A DNA stretch of 64,000 nt from Larix kaempferi (lineage: Eukaryota > Streptophyta > Pinopsida > Pinales > Pinaceae), in contig BSBM01000461.1 in NCBI GenBank assembly GCA_027924585.1, positions 10,555,001-10,619,000 on the forward strand, read 5' to 3'. The translations under genes were made by a program, and so were the position numbers. Every line of letters begins with the position of its first letter. Position 1 is the first letter of the stretch. The notes beneath the pieces are model-generated. The model was not told the origin of the DNA. It worked only from the letters and a program-made list of their open reading frames with translations, and did no database searches. Positions 47,928 to 60,059 of this stretch are shown one piece after another.

Positions 47928-49288
47928 GCTTTGGAAATGGGTTTCGGGTGAAACGCCATAGTAAATGTTGATAATGTCTCAGCTGAACTGCATGTTGGTA
48001 AACCATGTGAGTGAGACAGTAAAATTATGCCAAGAAGGCATGTGTGGGTTATGGAACGTGGAAGGATTGGGGTGGAAAATCGAAGTACTGTTGACTCAGA
48101 GAAGGGAGCCCCCATTCTTCGCAAATGAAGGAATGATACATCTGAAAAGGGATAAGTATTTTGTAACCCTAACTCATAATATACATGTCTGGTTATTAAA
48201 TTTAATATGCAAAGCATGTTTTATTATTTCATTATTATTCCAGACTGCTTGAGTATGATTAGGGCCTACATGTCTCACATCCAAAAGGGAGTGCACACCT
48301 TTCTAGTGCTGGGTTATGATAGGGTTGTCAATATTGACTACACCCTAAGGGAATGGACGCATTCTTGGTGTTTCAATACTTGATAGTGAATGTTGTGAAA
48401 TATGTTTACAATTTTGGGACAACAATACTGATGATCTTGCTTATCCTTCTTGTGTTATGAGCTTACACAGATGCAATTTGGTGCTGCACATGGATGAAGC
48501 AAAATGAAAGGTTGTTGTGGAGGTATTGACGAAGGGTTGTTGCATTCCTAATGAACCCAGTCGGTGTACTGGTTTGGCATTATTTACTTGGTTGTTGTGG
48601 AGGTATTGATGAAGGGTTGTTACATGCCTATAAACCCAGACAATGCATTGGTTTGGCATTATTTGCTTTGATGTTGTGGGTATGGTGGGGCCATGTTGAC
48701 CTGTAGTTAAGGAAGTCACCGAAAGAGTTCCTAAAGGGAACCAGCAGTTTTGCACAAGAGAAGGAGTGCCATCCTTATGTGGATGAAGAATTGTTATGCG
48801 CATGAAGGGTTGTGACATGTGTGAAAGGATGATGCAATCCTAAGGCAGAGTGGTAGAGCCTTGACCTATAATGGTCGGTGGCACAGTTTCCTTCCATTGT
48901 TCAATGACCCAGATGAATGTGTTGGCTCGTCAATGGAGAGGGCCAACCAAGTATGGTACTAGTTGGGCACCACAAATGCTTGGTAAATCCAGTTGGCGTG
49001 AAGGTGTACTGGTTGGGCATTAACTATTTGATGTTGTGTAGCAACATGCGTGTTGGCCAAACATCCAATTCGATAGGTGATCCCAAGGCTTGAAAAGCGA
49101 AGTAGGATCCTGTGGACCAGAAAGGAAATGCACAACACAAATAAGTATTCATTTTCATTTATTCTTGTTTGGAATAATGAAGATTTCAGGTATAAGCCTT
49201 CTAACAACTAAGCTGATACACTATTGTTTCTTTGTTGGAAACCTTGGTCATTGTAGGAAAGCAAGGACCCTAAAAGATCTATAAAATA

Positions 49289-49440
49289 CTTGGTAAAACC
49301 AGAGAGTAACTGGTCGGGCGCTATAAAATTATTGGTAAACCAGAGAGTGACTAGTCGGGTGCTATAAAATTCTTGGTAATCCAGAGAGTAACTGGTCTGG
49401 CACTATAAAATTCTTGTAAATATAGAGAGTAACTGATGCT
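49289..49440 (+). repeat. ~45-50-bp tandem array, four units
   Basis: TTGGTAAACCAGAGAGTAACTG followed by GTCGGGCGCTATAAAATT recurs four times with small changes; the last unit is incomplete. Confidence 0.85.
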
Positions 49441-50881
49441 CGATAGATTCAGAGAATAGTTGGTGGGAGCATTAACCACTTGATGTTGCGGAGAAGCCGG
49501 CGTGCTAGCCAAACATTCCTTAATTAATTGATAAAATGCAGTTGGCGTACTAGTCTGGCATTGCCTATTCGAATGGTTGTGGAGTAGCCTGTGTGCTAGC
49601 CCAACATTCGTTATTGTATCCATGGGAAATCCAATGCTTGTAAAGCAAAGAAGGAGCCTGTGGAATAGTGAAGACAACCAATACAGATAAGTATTTGGTT
49701 ATCTTGCAGCTTCTTTCTTATGAATATACGTCTGTATATGATTTGATTATGATTTCTTAAACTCTTGTTTAGAGGTAACCCTATGAAAATACACTAAACA
49801 TGTGAATTGTATCAATGTTTGAGTGTAGCTATTGCTGGAAGCAAGGACTATGGAAGCATCTGGAAGATGCATGTGGACATGTGACCGTCCTAAAGAGAGC
49901 TCAGTTTGAGCAGTAATGAAAGATGGTGCTAGTGGACATGTGTGGGTCCTAGCAGCCAAAGGTTCTATAAGCAACAATAGAGAAGGGTTCCCTAGCTGAA
50001 AAGCATTAGACAGACCTTAGACAATAAGTGTCATAGCCAAGAAAGGGCAAGTCAAACATTCATATTGAAGTGAAAGATGCTAAGGAGCATAGAACCGCAA
50101 AGTGATGGTGTGGCTCCAGATTGGAACAAGACTAAGAGGGGGAAACTCTTAGTCTTCCCTTTACCTTTTGACTGATGCATCTTAAAAATAAAGGATTGTT
50201 GAGTGCATGTCATAGCTGAAAATATATTGTGTTTAATTGCTTGAAATGAATTGTGAATGTTGAATTAGTTATTTCCTTGTGAAAGGATGAACAAGAATGA
50301 GTTCATGTGTATGTTGGGAAAGCATGAAATGTGTGGAAGTCTCATGAGTAAAGCATGGACGTTCCAATTCAATTGGGAAAATAATTGACTAATTTTAATA
50401 TTGTGTTATGCTTGTCCTAACAGGAATTTCCATGATGAGTCTCACGGGTGAGACATTGAAAGCCATTGAGTGTAGCTAGTACTAGCCAAGTGTTGTTAGT
50501 GATAAAAGCTAGAGCCAATTGTACACGTTGATCATGTAAGTAGGCCAAAAACTATTTGATTTGGCTGAAAATATTTCTCAAATAGTTTCCAGGACAATAA
50601 GAAAGATGGCATCCATGGAATTCAAGACTTGTAGATCAACTGGAAGGTAAATAAAAAGAAGGGATTGTTGTGGAGCAATGCCCACCTGCAGAGATGGGAG
50701 ATCAAAACTGGCAGGAGCAACATGTGGAAGCCAAAGGACCTGGTCCTGAAATTTCAAAGTAAAGAGATGAAATGAAAGACAGACCTGCCACAATTTGTGA
50801 ATTTTTGAAGCATGTGTAAAGCGGGTATATATTCCGAAGTGTTGGAACACCGAGGATGGTGTTATTCCAAGGGGAGGGGAA

Positions 50882-52271
50882 TGTAATGTCCCCAGTTTCA
50901 CCCCATGGTGTTAAAATCGTAAATGATGTAATATTGTTATGAAATCGTGGTGAGGAGCTCAAGGCCAAGGCCCCGCCATCGATTTATTGGTGCATATGGT
51001 TTACGTGCTAGCCATGCACAATGGAATTGAGAATATTATGTAAATATGCATTTTAATAAAAATACCCACAACTAGCTATGAAATGCAACAAGAGATGGGG
51101 GCATGATTTTACAAGGAATTGGGAGGGAAAACATTCAAACCCTTGGATCCAATCAAGTCAAGCTAAATGTCAATGAGAGAACCCATGAACCCTCAACTAC
51201 CCATGTTGACTTTTATGCCCAATCATTGATTTCTCCTAAGAGTTGGTTGAGGTAGTTAATGCCTCAGGGAATGGGAGGTATGGCTGTCCAAATTTGAGCA
51301 TGGGAAAACCACCCTACATGGAAAATTGTGTTTGGCTTCTTGGTCAAGAAGAGAGTCATGAATGGATCCCCAAGCCATTATCCATCAACTAGTTGCTCTC
51401 CCTCATGAGTTTGGAGCTACCTGGGCATTTTCTATCCATGTTTTTATGTGTTTTCCTTGATCCTCGGCTGGCAGAGGGGCATTTTTTTGTTGTATACCAA
51501 AGGGGAAGAAGGGGAATCCAATTGGGGTTCCATAGAGACAGTTTGAGCTGCTGAATGCTTAAATAATTGGGGGAGAAATCGTTTTCCTCCCTTTGAATGT
51601 TTTCTCCATCCCACAATTCGTTTTTGGTTGGAAACAATTTGGGGAAAGCCCCTGGCCATCCTATTTGTAAATCCCATTGCTGAACATGTGTATCCATGCC
51701 CAATTATTGTGCTTCATGTGTGTAGATAGAGTATGTTGGGTATGGGTTATGGGAATCCATTCTTTTGGCTTGAGCTTGAGTACAAGCATCCAAGGTTCAT
51801 ATGTAGCCTGATAAACCCAGCTGTGGACTGGCTTGGATCAGATGAGTTGATTAATTCGGTTGTGCATGAGCTTGAATGTCCCCTTTTCCTTGTAAGAATC
51901 ATGCCCAGCTCAGGGGTGGTAGATGTGTTGAGAGAATTGATGAACACAACTTGCCTATGGTTGGGTGGAACGTTCCAGCGATATAGCTAGTTGCTTGGGA
52001 CAATTACACAATGGAGATAAGTGTTTTTCTATCCATGTGTTTTGCCTCTATAGTGTTTAAATTAATGACTGTTATTGATATATTGAATGCATATGAAAAT
52101 ATGTGTGTGGATGAGTTTTTTTTTTTGCTGTGCATGTTTTCTTGATTTGCATCTGCACACATTTGTTTTTAACTGTATGAATCTAATGAAGGGGATGAGT
52201 TTTATGAAAATCCCCATAGATTGGTAGAATGTTCCCTTCCTCGAATTGGGTTTGCAAGTGGGTACATTACA
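50882..52271 (+). repeat. LARD-2 3' LTR
   Basis: Matches the 5' LTR throughout; follows a purine tract and is followed by CATCC. Confidence 0.95.
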
Positions 52272-52276
52272 CATCC

Positions 52277-54123
52277 TGCAGTCCAAGTGACTGAATAATT
52301 TACTGAGAAGGTGACTGACAAGGTTATTGAAGAAATCACTAAAGAAGTGATTGACAACTCACAGGTAGTCACGGACCTATTGGACACTATTTAAATGGAT
52401 CATTCTGATCCTAATCAACAAGTGTTAGAAATCACCACTACACCTAATGCTCCAACTTCATCTCTGTTACTTTCTTCCATTGAGAATATTTCTACTTTTC
52501 CTATAGGGGTGATGCCACCATTCTCCATTTCCCAATTGTTTCATACTCTAACTTATAGACCCACCCCTTTTCCTGGTAACTCAGTTTCTTTTTCCATCCC
52601 TTCATCTATTTTTGCAGAAGTCCAGTCTTCGACTGTCCCCCTACAATTAACCATATCCACTTCATCGTTACCTACTAAGAATGAGCCACCCTCAACTCCT
52701 TCTCTATTATCACCATCTGCTAATGATGATCAACTTCCACTTTCTGAAGCCTTCACTTCAATCCCTTCCCCAAATCCTATCCCACCAGTTCCTTAGACTA
52801 TCTCTACCCCTATGGTTATTCCTCAAGTTACCATGCCCATGCCCAATCTAATGGCCACTCAAACTCCTTCATTTGTTTCAACATAAAATGTAATCTCAAT
52901 TAATTCTGAGATAATAACTGAATATGAAGATGATGTGGTAGTCCCTCTTGGACATTATTTCTACAACAAGGAAAATAAAGCAGTGGTAAAGAGGGGTAAG
53001 AAGAGGAGCAGGGATCAAGGTGAATTGGAAGTATCTGTCCCCAATCAAATAGTATGGACTCAACAAGCAAATGACCCCCAAACAGGAGTAATTGAAATAG
53101 CCACAGCCTTAGGAGCATTTGTTGGTGCAAACCTTGATTCAGTCCAGATACTTAATAGGGAAATTGATCATAAGAAAGAAGATTTGGAAAGGTTGATAGA
53201 AGAACTGGTGAAGACCAAGGAAGAGCATGAGATTTATGTTGATGATCTCAGGAGGACATGGGAAGACAGGTTAGAAGTTTTGGAGTGAAGCAATACCTCT
53301 CTGCAGGCTGAGATTCGTGATGTACAAGCTGAGAATTCTGTTAATACTCAAAAGATAGCCTTACTGCAAAAGCAATGTGAGGATGCAACTGCAAGTGCAG
53401 CCTCTTCTACTTTCTGTAAGGTGTCATCTCAAGAATTCAAGGACGTGGCCCTTCAAGTCAATGAAGAGTATTATAAGTTTCTGGAGAATCTATTTTGCAC
53501 CCTGGATGAGATCAGGGAGACTCATATCACTTTTGGTAAGATGTATAGTGCCCTTGAAGAGCAGAAAGCCAGAAGGCTGGAATCTTCTAAGGAAAATGAA
53601 AACATTAGTGAGTCGTAGAGATATATCAAGGATACTCCAGAAGGTTTCCCTATGCTTAACAACTTTCAATTTAAGAAGATTAAGGGTGCATTGAACACTT
53701 GGCTTGAACTTAATGAGTCAGTTGAGGATATTCTCAAGAGAGCACAAGCTATGTGTAGAGGGCGATGATATGCAATAGATAATGTTATGGACAGTCTTCA
53801 ATTGCCTGCCATGGAACTCATTGAAGATGCTTTCCCATCGAAGAGTGAAGATCGAGGAAATCGAGCGCAAATGTGAAGAAGCCCAACAGCAAATTCAGCT
53901 CCTCGAAGAGATCAAAATCAATGATGTGGAGCGATTGATCATGAAACCGGTCTCCTTGCAACGTAAAATCCAAGTCTTTATCCGCATTTGGCATAAGCTG
54001 GAAAATACTGAAATGGAAAAATTTGAGTGCAATGCCCAGCTCAGGCTTGAGTCAGCTAATTATCTGATTGTGGATGAGTTGTTAGAAATTTGGGACAAAT
54101 GGCAAGTTTTTCTAGGCCATTAG
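52277..54123 (+). pseudogene. Tat-1 ORF2, C-terminal part (low-complexity then coiled coil)
   Basis: After LARD-2 the frame resumes with a Ser/Thr/Pro-rich stretch (52395-52860), a basic patch (VVKRGKKRSRDQG, ~52990) and a long charged helical region from about 53150 with heptad-like spacing (REIDHKKEDLERLIEELVKT). A stop at 53286 interrupts it, a stop occurs near 53617, and a frameshift near 53840 leads into a final coiled-coil segment (VKIEEIERKCEEAQQQIQLL) ending with TAG at 54121. No catalytic domain is recognised. The architecture (globular N-terminus, disordered linker with basic patches, coiled-coil C-terminus) suggests a self-associating, perhaps nucleic-acid-associated protein, but that is inference. 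Confidence 0.55.
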
Positions 54124-54212
54124 GTTATCTTTGAGTTTGTAATCCCGATTTGTGGGAATTTACTATTTGTATTATTATTTTGTAACTCTTATTTAAAGAG
54201 ATGATTCCTCGT

Positions 54213-54226
54213 AGAGGGAGGGGGGA
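54213..54226 (+). other. Tat-1 polypurine tract
   Basis: AGAGGGAGGGGGGA directly before the TG of the LTR at 54227, 90 bp after the end of ORF2. Confidence 0.75.
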
Positions 54227-55050
54227 TGGAATTTGGAGATAAAATATGCAAGAGAAGATGGAGATGCTCTATTTTGATACAAGCTTGTAATTTCTTACAG
54301 ACTTCCATTGAATACAGTAAAGTTATTTTCAGAGCTACTTTTGTCAATTTATTCAATTTTATTTGATGAATGTGATTTATCTCCAAGTTGCTTATCTAAC
54401 ACTGTATTTATCCTTTGCAATCTATAAATACATTGATCTGCAGTTTTGATTTCTCTCTACTTATGATTTTTGTATCCTTAAAAATTTTAAAAGAGTTTAT
54501 TCAATTATAATCTTTATCGATTTCTGCAAATGATTATTATCATTGAATCATAATTGATGTTGATTTTTCAATTAACATATCAGTTACAGGTCAGATATTG
54601 AATGCATGAACCCCTAATCCACTGTTGATTAATTTTTATTGGTTAATGGTAATTTGGGTAAATAAGTAATAAATATTTTAACATTTATGTTAAGTTGATG
54701 AATGTGCTTATTTAATTTCAGATCATGCTAAGTTGAACCTATCTCAAAACACCTTCTTAGAATAGATCTAACTTAGCTTAGATTCCTTTTAGATAGATTT
54801 GTGTTTACAGACTTTTACACTAAGGTTTTCATCATTTGAAAACTAAACCTTCGGATCAAAAATCACCAACTCTTAGAGTGCCAGCGGAGGCCGAATATCT
54901 GTTGGAAATTAATACACCAAACAGGCTCAGGATAGAACTATCCTTGTGTAGGATGTTTTGAAGCCTTTCAGTCTGGGTTTTCACCCTTTGTTGAGAGCTT
55001 AGGAACCCATTCCAACACTTTGCATACCCTGCACATCCGAGACCTCAACA
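54227..55050 (+). repeat. Tat-1 LTR shared by both halves
   Basis: Placed between the purine tract and the PBS: starts TGGAATTTGGAG, ends GACCTCAACA (824 bp). TATAAATA at 54423-54430 is a plausible promoter. No second copy exists in the window, so the ends rest on PPT and PBS alone. Sequence at 24142 and 59238, where paired LTRs might be expected, is not similar. Confidence 0.65.
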
Positions 55051-55052
55051 AA

Positions 55053-55071
55053 TGGCACTAGAAGGAGGGCC
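55053..55071 (+). other. Tat-1 putative primer binding site
   Basis: TGGCACTAGAAGGAGGGCC two bases after the LTR end. It resembles a TGGCGCC-type primer site with two changes. I do not assign the tRNA. Confidence 0.5.
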
Positions 55072-55082
55072 AGTAGTAAGCT

Positions 55083-56608
55083 ATGCCTAAACAGAATACT
55101 CAAAAACCTCCTCCATCGAGTATACCGATTGTCACCCGTAGTCACACACAGGAATCTACTTCTGTTGAGAAACCGGTGCATCATCCTAATACTATCCCTG
55201 CTACCCCTACAACTCACTGAGATCCTAGAATAGGGGACGTCATTATTATATCACCCACCAGAGGACCTATCTTACTTGAAGAGATACTCAAGAGATCTAA
55301 AGATAGTGCTTCTAGGTTACAACAGAGGCTCTATGTAGAGAGAAATCAAGGATTACCAGCAATTCACCGAGAAAATACTAATCCACAGGAAAATATTCAA
55401 GATAATCAAAATTCAGTTGAACAGGATACTGAAGACAATAATTCATCAAGCCAACAACAGTCCCCTGAGTTTGATCTTGATTTGTTATTCAGTGAAACAG
55501 AACAAGTCTCACACACTACTGCTTCAGGTGGACTACCACCCCCTCCTCCTTCATCATCATCCTCCTCATTTGAGAGTGAACATTCTTCTAGCTCTTCGTC
55601 AAAAGAAGAAGCACAACAACCTATGGCTTGGGAAGGCCAGAACAGCCTTGGCTTGACCAAGATGTTGTATTTATACTTGGGGATCAACATAGATTGCCCA
55701 AAAACCCCGAGAAGTGGCTTCCCAAATTCAACCCAGATGACAAGTCACCTGCATTAAATCACATTAAAACCTTTATGCAGGCCATTAGACTTAGGATTGT
55801 TATACATGAGGATGTGGTTTGCAGACTTTTCCCTTACACATTTGAAGGAAAGGCATCCACATGGTATTTTGCCTTGGTATCCATAACCATAACATCATGG
55901 GATGAGTTTGAAAAATTATTTATCCAAAAGTTTGGGGATGACAAAACACCACAGGATTTAGTTTTGGAATTATCTTCCATGATAATGAAAGGTAAAGAAA
56001 GGGTTAAAGATTACAACCAAATATTTTCTTACCTAAAGAACAAAATCCCTGCCATTGTTCTACCAGCTAAACAACTTTTGGTTGCCAATTATGAAAAGGG
56101 TCTCTCTGTTCCTATTGCAATGTGGGTCAAAAGGGCACATAAAGACAACTTGTTTAAAGCTTATGCCGACGCCATTCCAGTTGAAAAGGATATCTATTGT
56201 TTGAAAGATAATCCTGATGCTTTGGAGAAACAACCCTCTACTTCCACATCTAGGAAGAAAATTGATAATGCTCCCGAGCAGAATACCTAAAACAAAGATC
56301 ACTTTGAAATGACTGACATTTAGAAGTTTCTTCAGAAAATGTCAAACGAGATGGTTGATCTTAAAAAGAATAATAATGAGAACCAAAATAATAACAGATT
56401 TTTTGTAAGGCCACCTTTCAGGCGACCTTATCCACCTCCTCAAAATCCACCACCTCCTAATCCTAATGAAGGATTGACTTCTGAAGAGATGTATTCCATT
56501 TTCAAAGCTCTTTCCACTGAATCACAAAACATCCTTGGAACTTCTGATGATCAAACAAACCAAGACCCACAGTTACTAGAGGAAGGAAATGAAGAAGAGG
56601 ACCCATAG
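55083..56608 (+). pseudogene. Tat-1 gag
   Basis: ATG at 55083 (MPKQNTQKPPPSSIPIVTRS). In-frame stop at 55218, and a frameshift near 55636 moves the reading to the frame 55628-56290. The latter holds the retrotransposon gag core (EGKASTWYFALVSITITSWD; LVLELSSMIMKGKERVKDYN). Further stops at 56288, near 56321 and at 56606. A Pro-rich stretch (RPPFRRPYPPPQNPPPPNP) precedes protease. No CCHC knuckle is visible. N-terminal low-complexity Pro/Ser runs are typical for plant Gypsy gag. Confidence 0.85.
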
Positions 56609-56641
56609 GTAAATACTATTAGATATTTCTATGAACTACCA

Positions 56642-57860
56642 ATGAATGAAGAAGAGGAAGAACCTAAAACAGTGTTCAATGTTCAACACCCTTATAACAC
56701 TAGGTCAAGACCACAACCCACTCAGGAGCCTTCATCTTCAACATCACCTCCCAACAAAAGTAAAATTGTTCCTCAAAAGGATAGAGTCATTCTTGAATTG
56801 GAGTACAGTTTTGCTAAAGATTTGAAGAGAGTCAAAGCAAATATCTCTTTGTTTGAACTTCTAAAAATCCCTTCTATGAGGGATTCTTTACCCAAAAGCA
56901 TGATAATCAAACAACCAAGAGAATCACAGAATAACAACTTAGACTCTTTCACTAAACCAGAAGATCAGAAATCCGAAAGCAAGAGGGCACCTCCTTTCTT
57001 TCTAACCTTTGAAATCTTCAACAGGAACGTACACAATTGCATGATAGACTCTAGTGCTTCTTCCAATGTGATGCCACTGTCTGTCTGCAGAAAACTTAAC
57101 GCCACTTGGGAACCCTGTCCCACTCAGATTGTCCAACTTGACATATCTAAAGTAAGAGTAGTGGGGAGATTGAGAAATGTGTTATTGACTTTGTCTATTG
57201 ATCCTCGGATTCATCAGACAATTGACATTGTTGTAGCTGACATTCCTGAAGCCTATGGGATGTGGTTGAGCAGAGACTGGTCAGAGAAACTCAAGGGCTA
57301 TTTTTCCACTAATTGGTCTCACCTATGGTTACCCTACAATGGACAACCAAACAAGATTAAGATTAGTAGGGAGACATTCATGAAGCAAACTATCACTGAT
57401 CTAAATGATTCAAGTGAACCTGCTTGTTACTTCAGCTCACACATTGAACAATTTACATTTGATACCTTTTTTGAATATTTGCCTGCTGATTTATCACCAA
57501 AGAAGGCACAAAATGAATCTCACATTGTTAATTCCACCACAGTACCATTCTCTGGAACCATTGTACATAATGTTTATAATGTCAATACCAATTTTAGGAT
57601 AGACCCCACTACATGGACTTTATTTTTTTATGGCTCCATATCCAAGGATGGAGCTGGTGCAGGTTGTGTACTTATTGATCCCAAAGGGACAAAAACCAGG
57701 ATTGCTTGCAGGCTTGAATTTTATTGTACAAATAATGTAGCTTAATATGAAGCTCTGGTGCAGGGACTCAAAAAATCTATTGATATGGGTGCACATTAAC
57801 TCTTTCCCTAGGTCACAGAACTTTGATGCTGACCTTTTAGAAAATACTGCATCTAGGTTG
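56642..57860 (+). pseudogene. Tat-1 protease and upstream archaeal-type RNase H (aRNH)
   Basis: One frame 56642-57745. Protease: NCMIDSSASSNVMPLSVCRK near 57040, active-site Asp-Ser-Gly changed to Asp-Ser-Ser. From 57614 the frame enters an aRNH: WTLFFYGSISKDGAGAGCVL, LEFYCTNNVA, then a stop where AEYEAL should run, and after a frameshift RSQNFDADLLENTASRL (57747-57860). The first catalytic Asp (FDG) is Tyr, the Glu (AEYEAL) is a stop codon, and the block with the central Asp is deleted. The domain lies before RT, whereas Tat elements of flowering plants usually carry aRNH after RT and the Gypsy RNase H. Confidence 0.8.
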
Positions 57861-59237
57861 ATTCCACCTGAAGGCATATCACCTAAAACCTTTTCAATTG
57901 AATTGATGTACAGGCCTTCCATCCCTGATAATGTTACAAGCTGGAAAGTGTTTGATGGTGACCAGCAAATCCTGGATTTCCTCTATGCTAAAGATACCTT
58001 TCAACACATGGCGATAGATGAAGCTGAACAAGAAAAATCCCTGGCTAATCCTTCCAACATTATCCCAAAGTCAATAATCAACCAAGAAATATTTTATGAC
58101 CTACAAGACAAGTTTAAACACAGGACCAACTGTAAGACACAAAGTCCTTCCCTGAAGTATGAACAAGTCAATCTAGGCACTGAGTAGAATCCACAATTTA
58201 TTAACCTTGGCATTGACTGTTCTGTTGATGAAAGAAGAGCTATCATCAGACTATGTAAAGAATACAAGGATGGTTTTGCTTGGACCTATGATGAACTTAA
58301 AACCTTTGATACTAGCATTATGCATCATAACGTACTGATGAAGCTAGAAGTGAAACCTTACCAACATAAACTAAGGAAGATGCATCCTAGTTTGGAACCC
58401 TCTATAAACAAAGAACTGGAAAAGCTATTGACAACAAGAATTATATTCCCTGTTAGACACACCCAATGGATATCTAATCTAGTACATGTCCGAAAAAAGA
58501 ATGGTGAAATCAAACTTTGTGTCGATTTCAGGAATTTGAACAGAGCTTCCGAAAAGGATAACTACCATGTTCCTCCCATGGAACAGATTCTGAAAAAGGT
58601 AGCAGGGTCAAAGATTCGACATGAACATTTATCTTCTTTGAAACAGGTTTTTGAACGCTGCAGGAGATACGGAATATCCCTGAACCCCAATAAGTCTATA
58701 TTTGTAGTGACGGAAGGTAAACTTCTAGGTTTCATTGATTCCAAAGAAGGTATGATTATAGATCTCGAACACACTGATGTTATTTCAAAGATTGGTTTTC
58801 CTGACTCGCACAAAGCCATGCAATCATTCCTTGGAAAGATCAATTTTGTACGTAGGTTTGTTCCTAATTTTGCACAGATTGTTAAGCCTTTGCAGCAATT
58901 AGTTAAGAAAGATGTACAGTTTTGTTGGTCACAGGAACACAAAGATGTGTTTGTTGAAATTCGCATGGCCATTGCAGAAGCTCCTGCTCTAATGTCCCCC
59001 GATTTTAACAAGGATTTTATTTTATATAATTTCGCTACTGATTTTTCTTATGAAGCTGTTTTGACATAGAAGCATGACAGTGATACTAAGATTCCAATTT
59101 CCTTGATGAGCTCAACATTTTAGGGAGCTGAACTTAATTACTTCTAAATTGATAAGCAGGCTTATGCAGTGTACAAGTCTGTGAAACATTACAGGCCCTA
59201 CTTGTTGAAATCTAGAACAAAGGTAATTGTTCCATAT
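57861..59237 (+). pseudogene. Tat-1 reverse transcriptase and start of Gypsy RNase H, core deleted
   Basis: One frame from 57747, with a stop at 58185, to 59069. Connector sequence is followed by RT fingers (LVHVRKKNGEIKLCVDFRNL, ~58480) and VPPMEQILKK. At about 58613 the reading jumps in frame to HLSSLKQVFERCRRYGISLN, skipping roughly 80 residues including the catalytic Y-x-D-D. The thumb follows (MQSFLGKINFVRRFVPNFA), then the start of the RT-associated RNase H (FATDFSYEAVLT). Stops at 59067 and after, with recognisable sequence up to LKSRTKVIVPY. At 59238 it joins the duplicated 3.1-kb block; the rest of RNase H and integrase are absent. Confidence 0.9.
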
Positions 59238-60059
59238 ACTTACAAAACAAGAAATTAAAAAATAAAAACTATTTATATTGATAAAACTAAAAATATCTAT
59301 TAATAATAAATAATAAAATTATTTTATCAATATTTATTTAACAATTAAACTATTCTAATAGTTTATAATTAAGAACCTGTAATATTCCATAACCACTGAA
59401 ATTTACCAACTTATTGACTTGTGTGATGTAAATTTGTTCTTCAAAACACTAAGTTCAACACCAAAAGTGAATTCAAGATTCAATTTCTTAGAAGAATTTC
59501 TTAGATTACCATAAAAAAACCAACTATAATGTACAACTAGCAAGCATATTTCAATATAATATTCATGTGTTGTAACTAGTTTGGACCCTTTTGGACCATA
59601 CTTTTTCTAATGGCTCACTTGACATGGTCATTTTTTAAGTTGATTTCAGCAAACTTTCATCGCTAGATCCCAACAAAAATAACTTCAAAACGTAAAACCA
59701 TTAACTACCAACTTTTGTTCCAAGTTAGAGAGGAATTTGGAGGACAAAATGGGTTTGCTTGTATGGGTTTTCTTAAAGTATCTAGTCTGGAAGGATCCCA
59801 TAAAAAAAACACTTCATTGGAAATTATAATGGCGTGACCAAATGATGCTCGATCAATCACGTGAAACTGACTTCGTAACAAACACATCTGGTAGTGATCC
59901 GAAAATGGGTAAAAATCACTTTTCTTCCATTCACGAATACTTAATCCAATTCTCAATTTCTCAATAATCATAAAGAAATTGGCATAATAAATCAATTTCA
60001 ATCTTCGACAATTTGGAGATTTCACAAAACACACATGAAAATGATACATAAACCAGAAT

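Larger units (their letters stand above)
45256..50881 (+). other. LARD-2 internal region without gag or pol
   Basis: Several diverged repeats of a few hundred bases are visible: GCTTGxAAAGCxAAGxAGGAxCCTGTGGA-type blocks near 49090 and 49635, each followed by ATAAGTATTT; a ~100-bp duplication (TGAAGGGTTGTT...GGTTTGGCATTATTTxCTT) at about 48530-48670; hairpins at 47419-47927; and a short tandem array at 49289-49440. No protein family is recognised on either strand. Confidence 0.6.
43196..52271 (+). mobile_element. LARD-2: 9.1-kb pol-less LTR element
   Basis: LTRs 43196-44575 (1380 bp) and 50882-52271 (1390 bp) start TGTAATGTCCCCAGTTT and end GTACATTACA or GATACATTACA. Exact target duplication CATCC (43191-43195, 52272-52276). 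PBS TGGTATCAGAGC at 44578-44589; purine tract AAGGGGAGGGGA just before 50882. The 6.3-kb interior has no gag or pol motif and no long frame; it consists of diverged repeats, minisatellites and hairpins. LTRs differ by roughly 5% judged by eye. It is a large retrotransposon derivative needing enzymes in trans. Confidence 0.95.
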
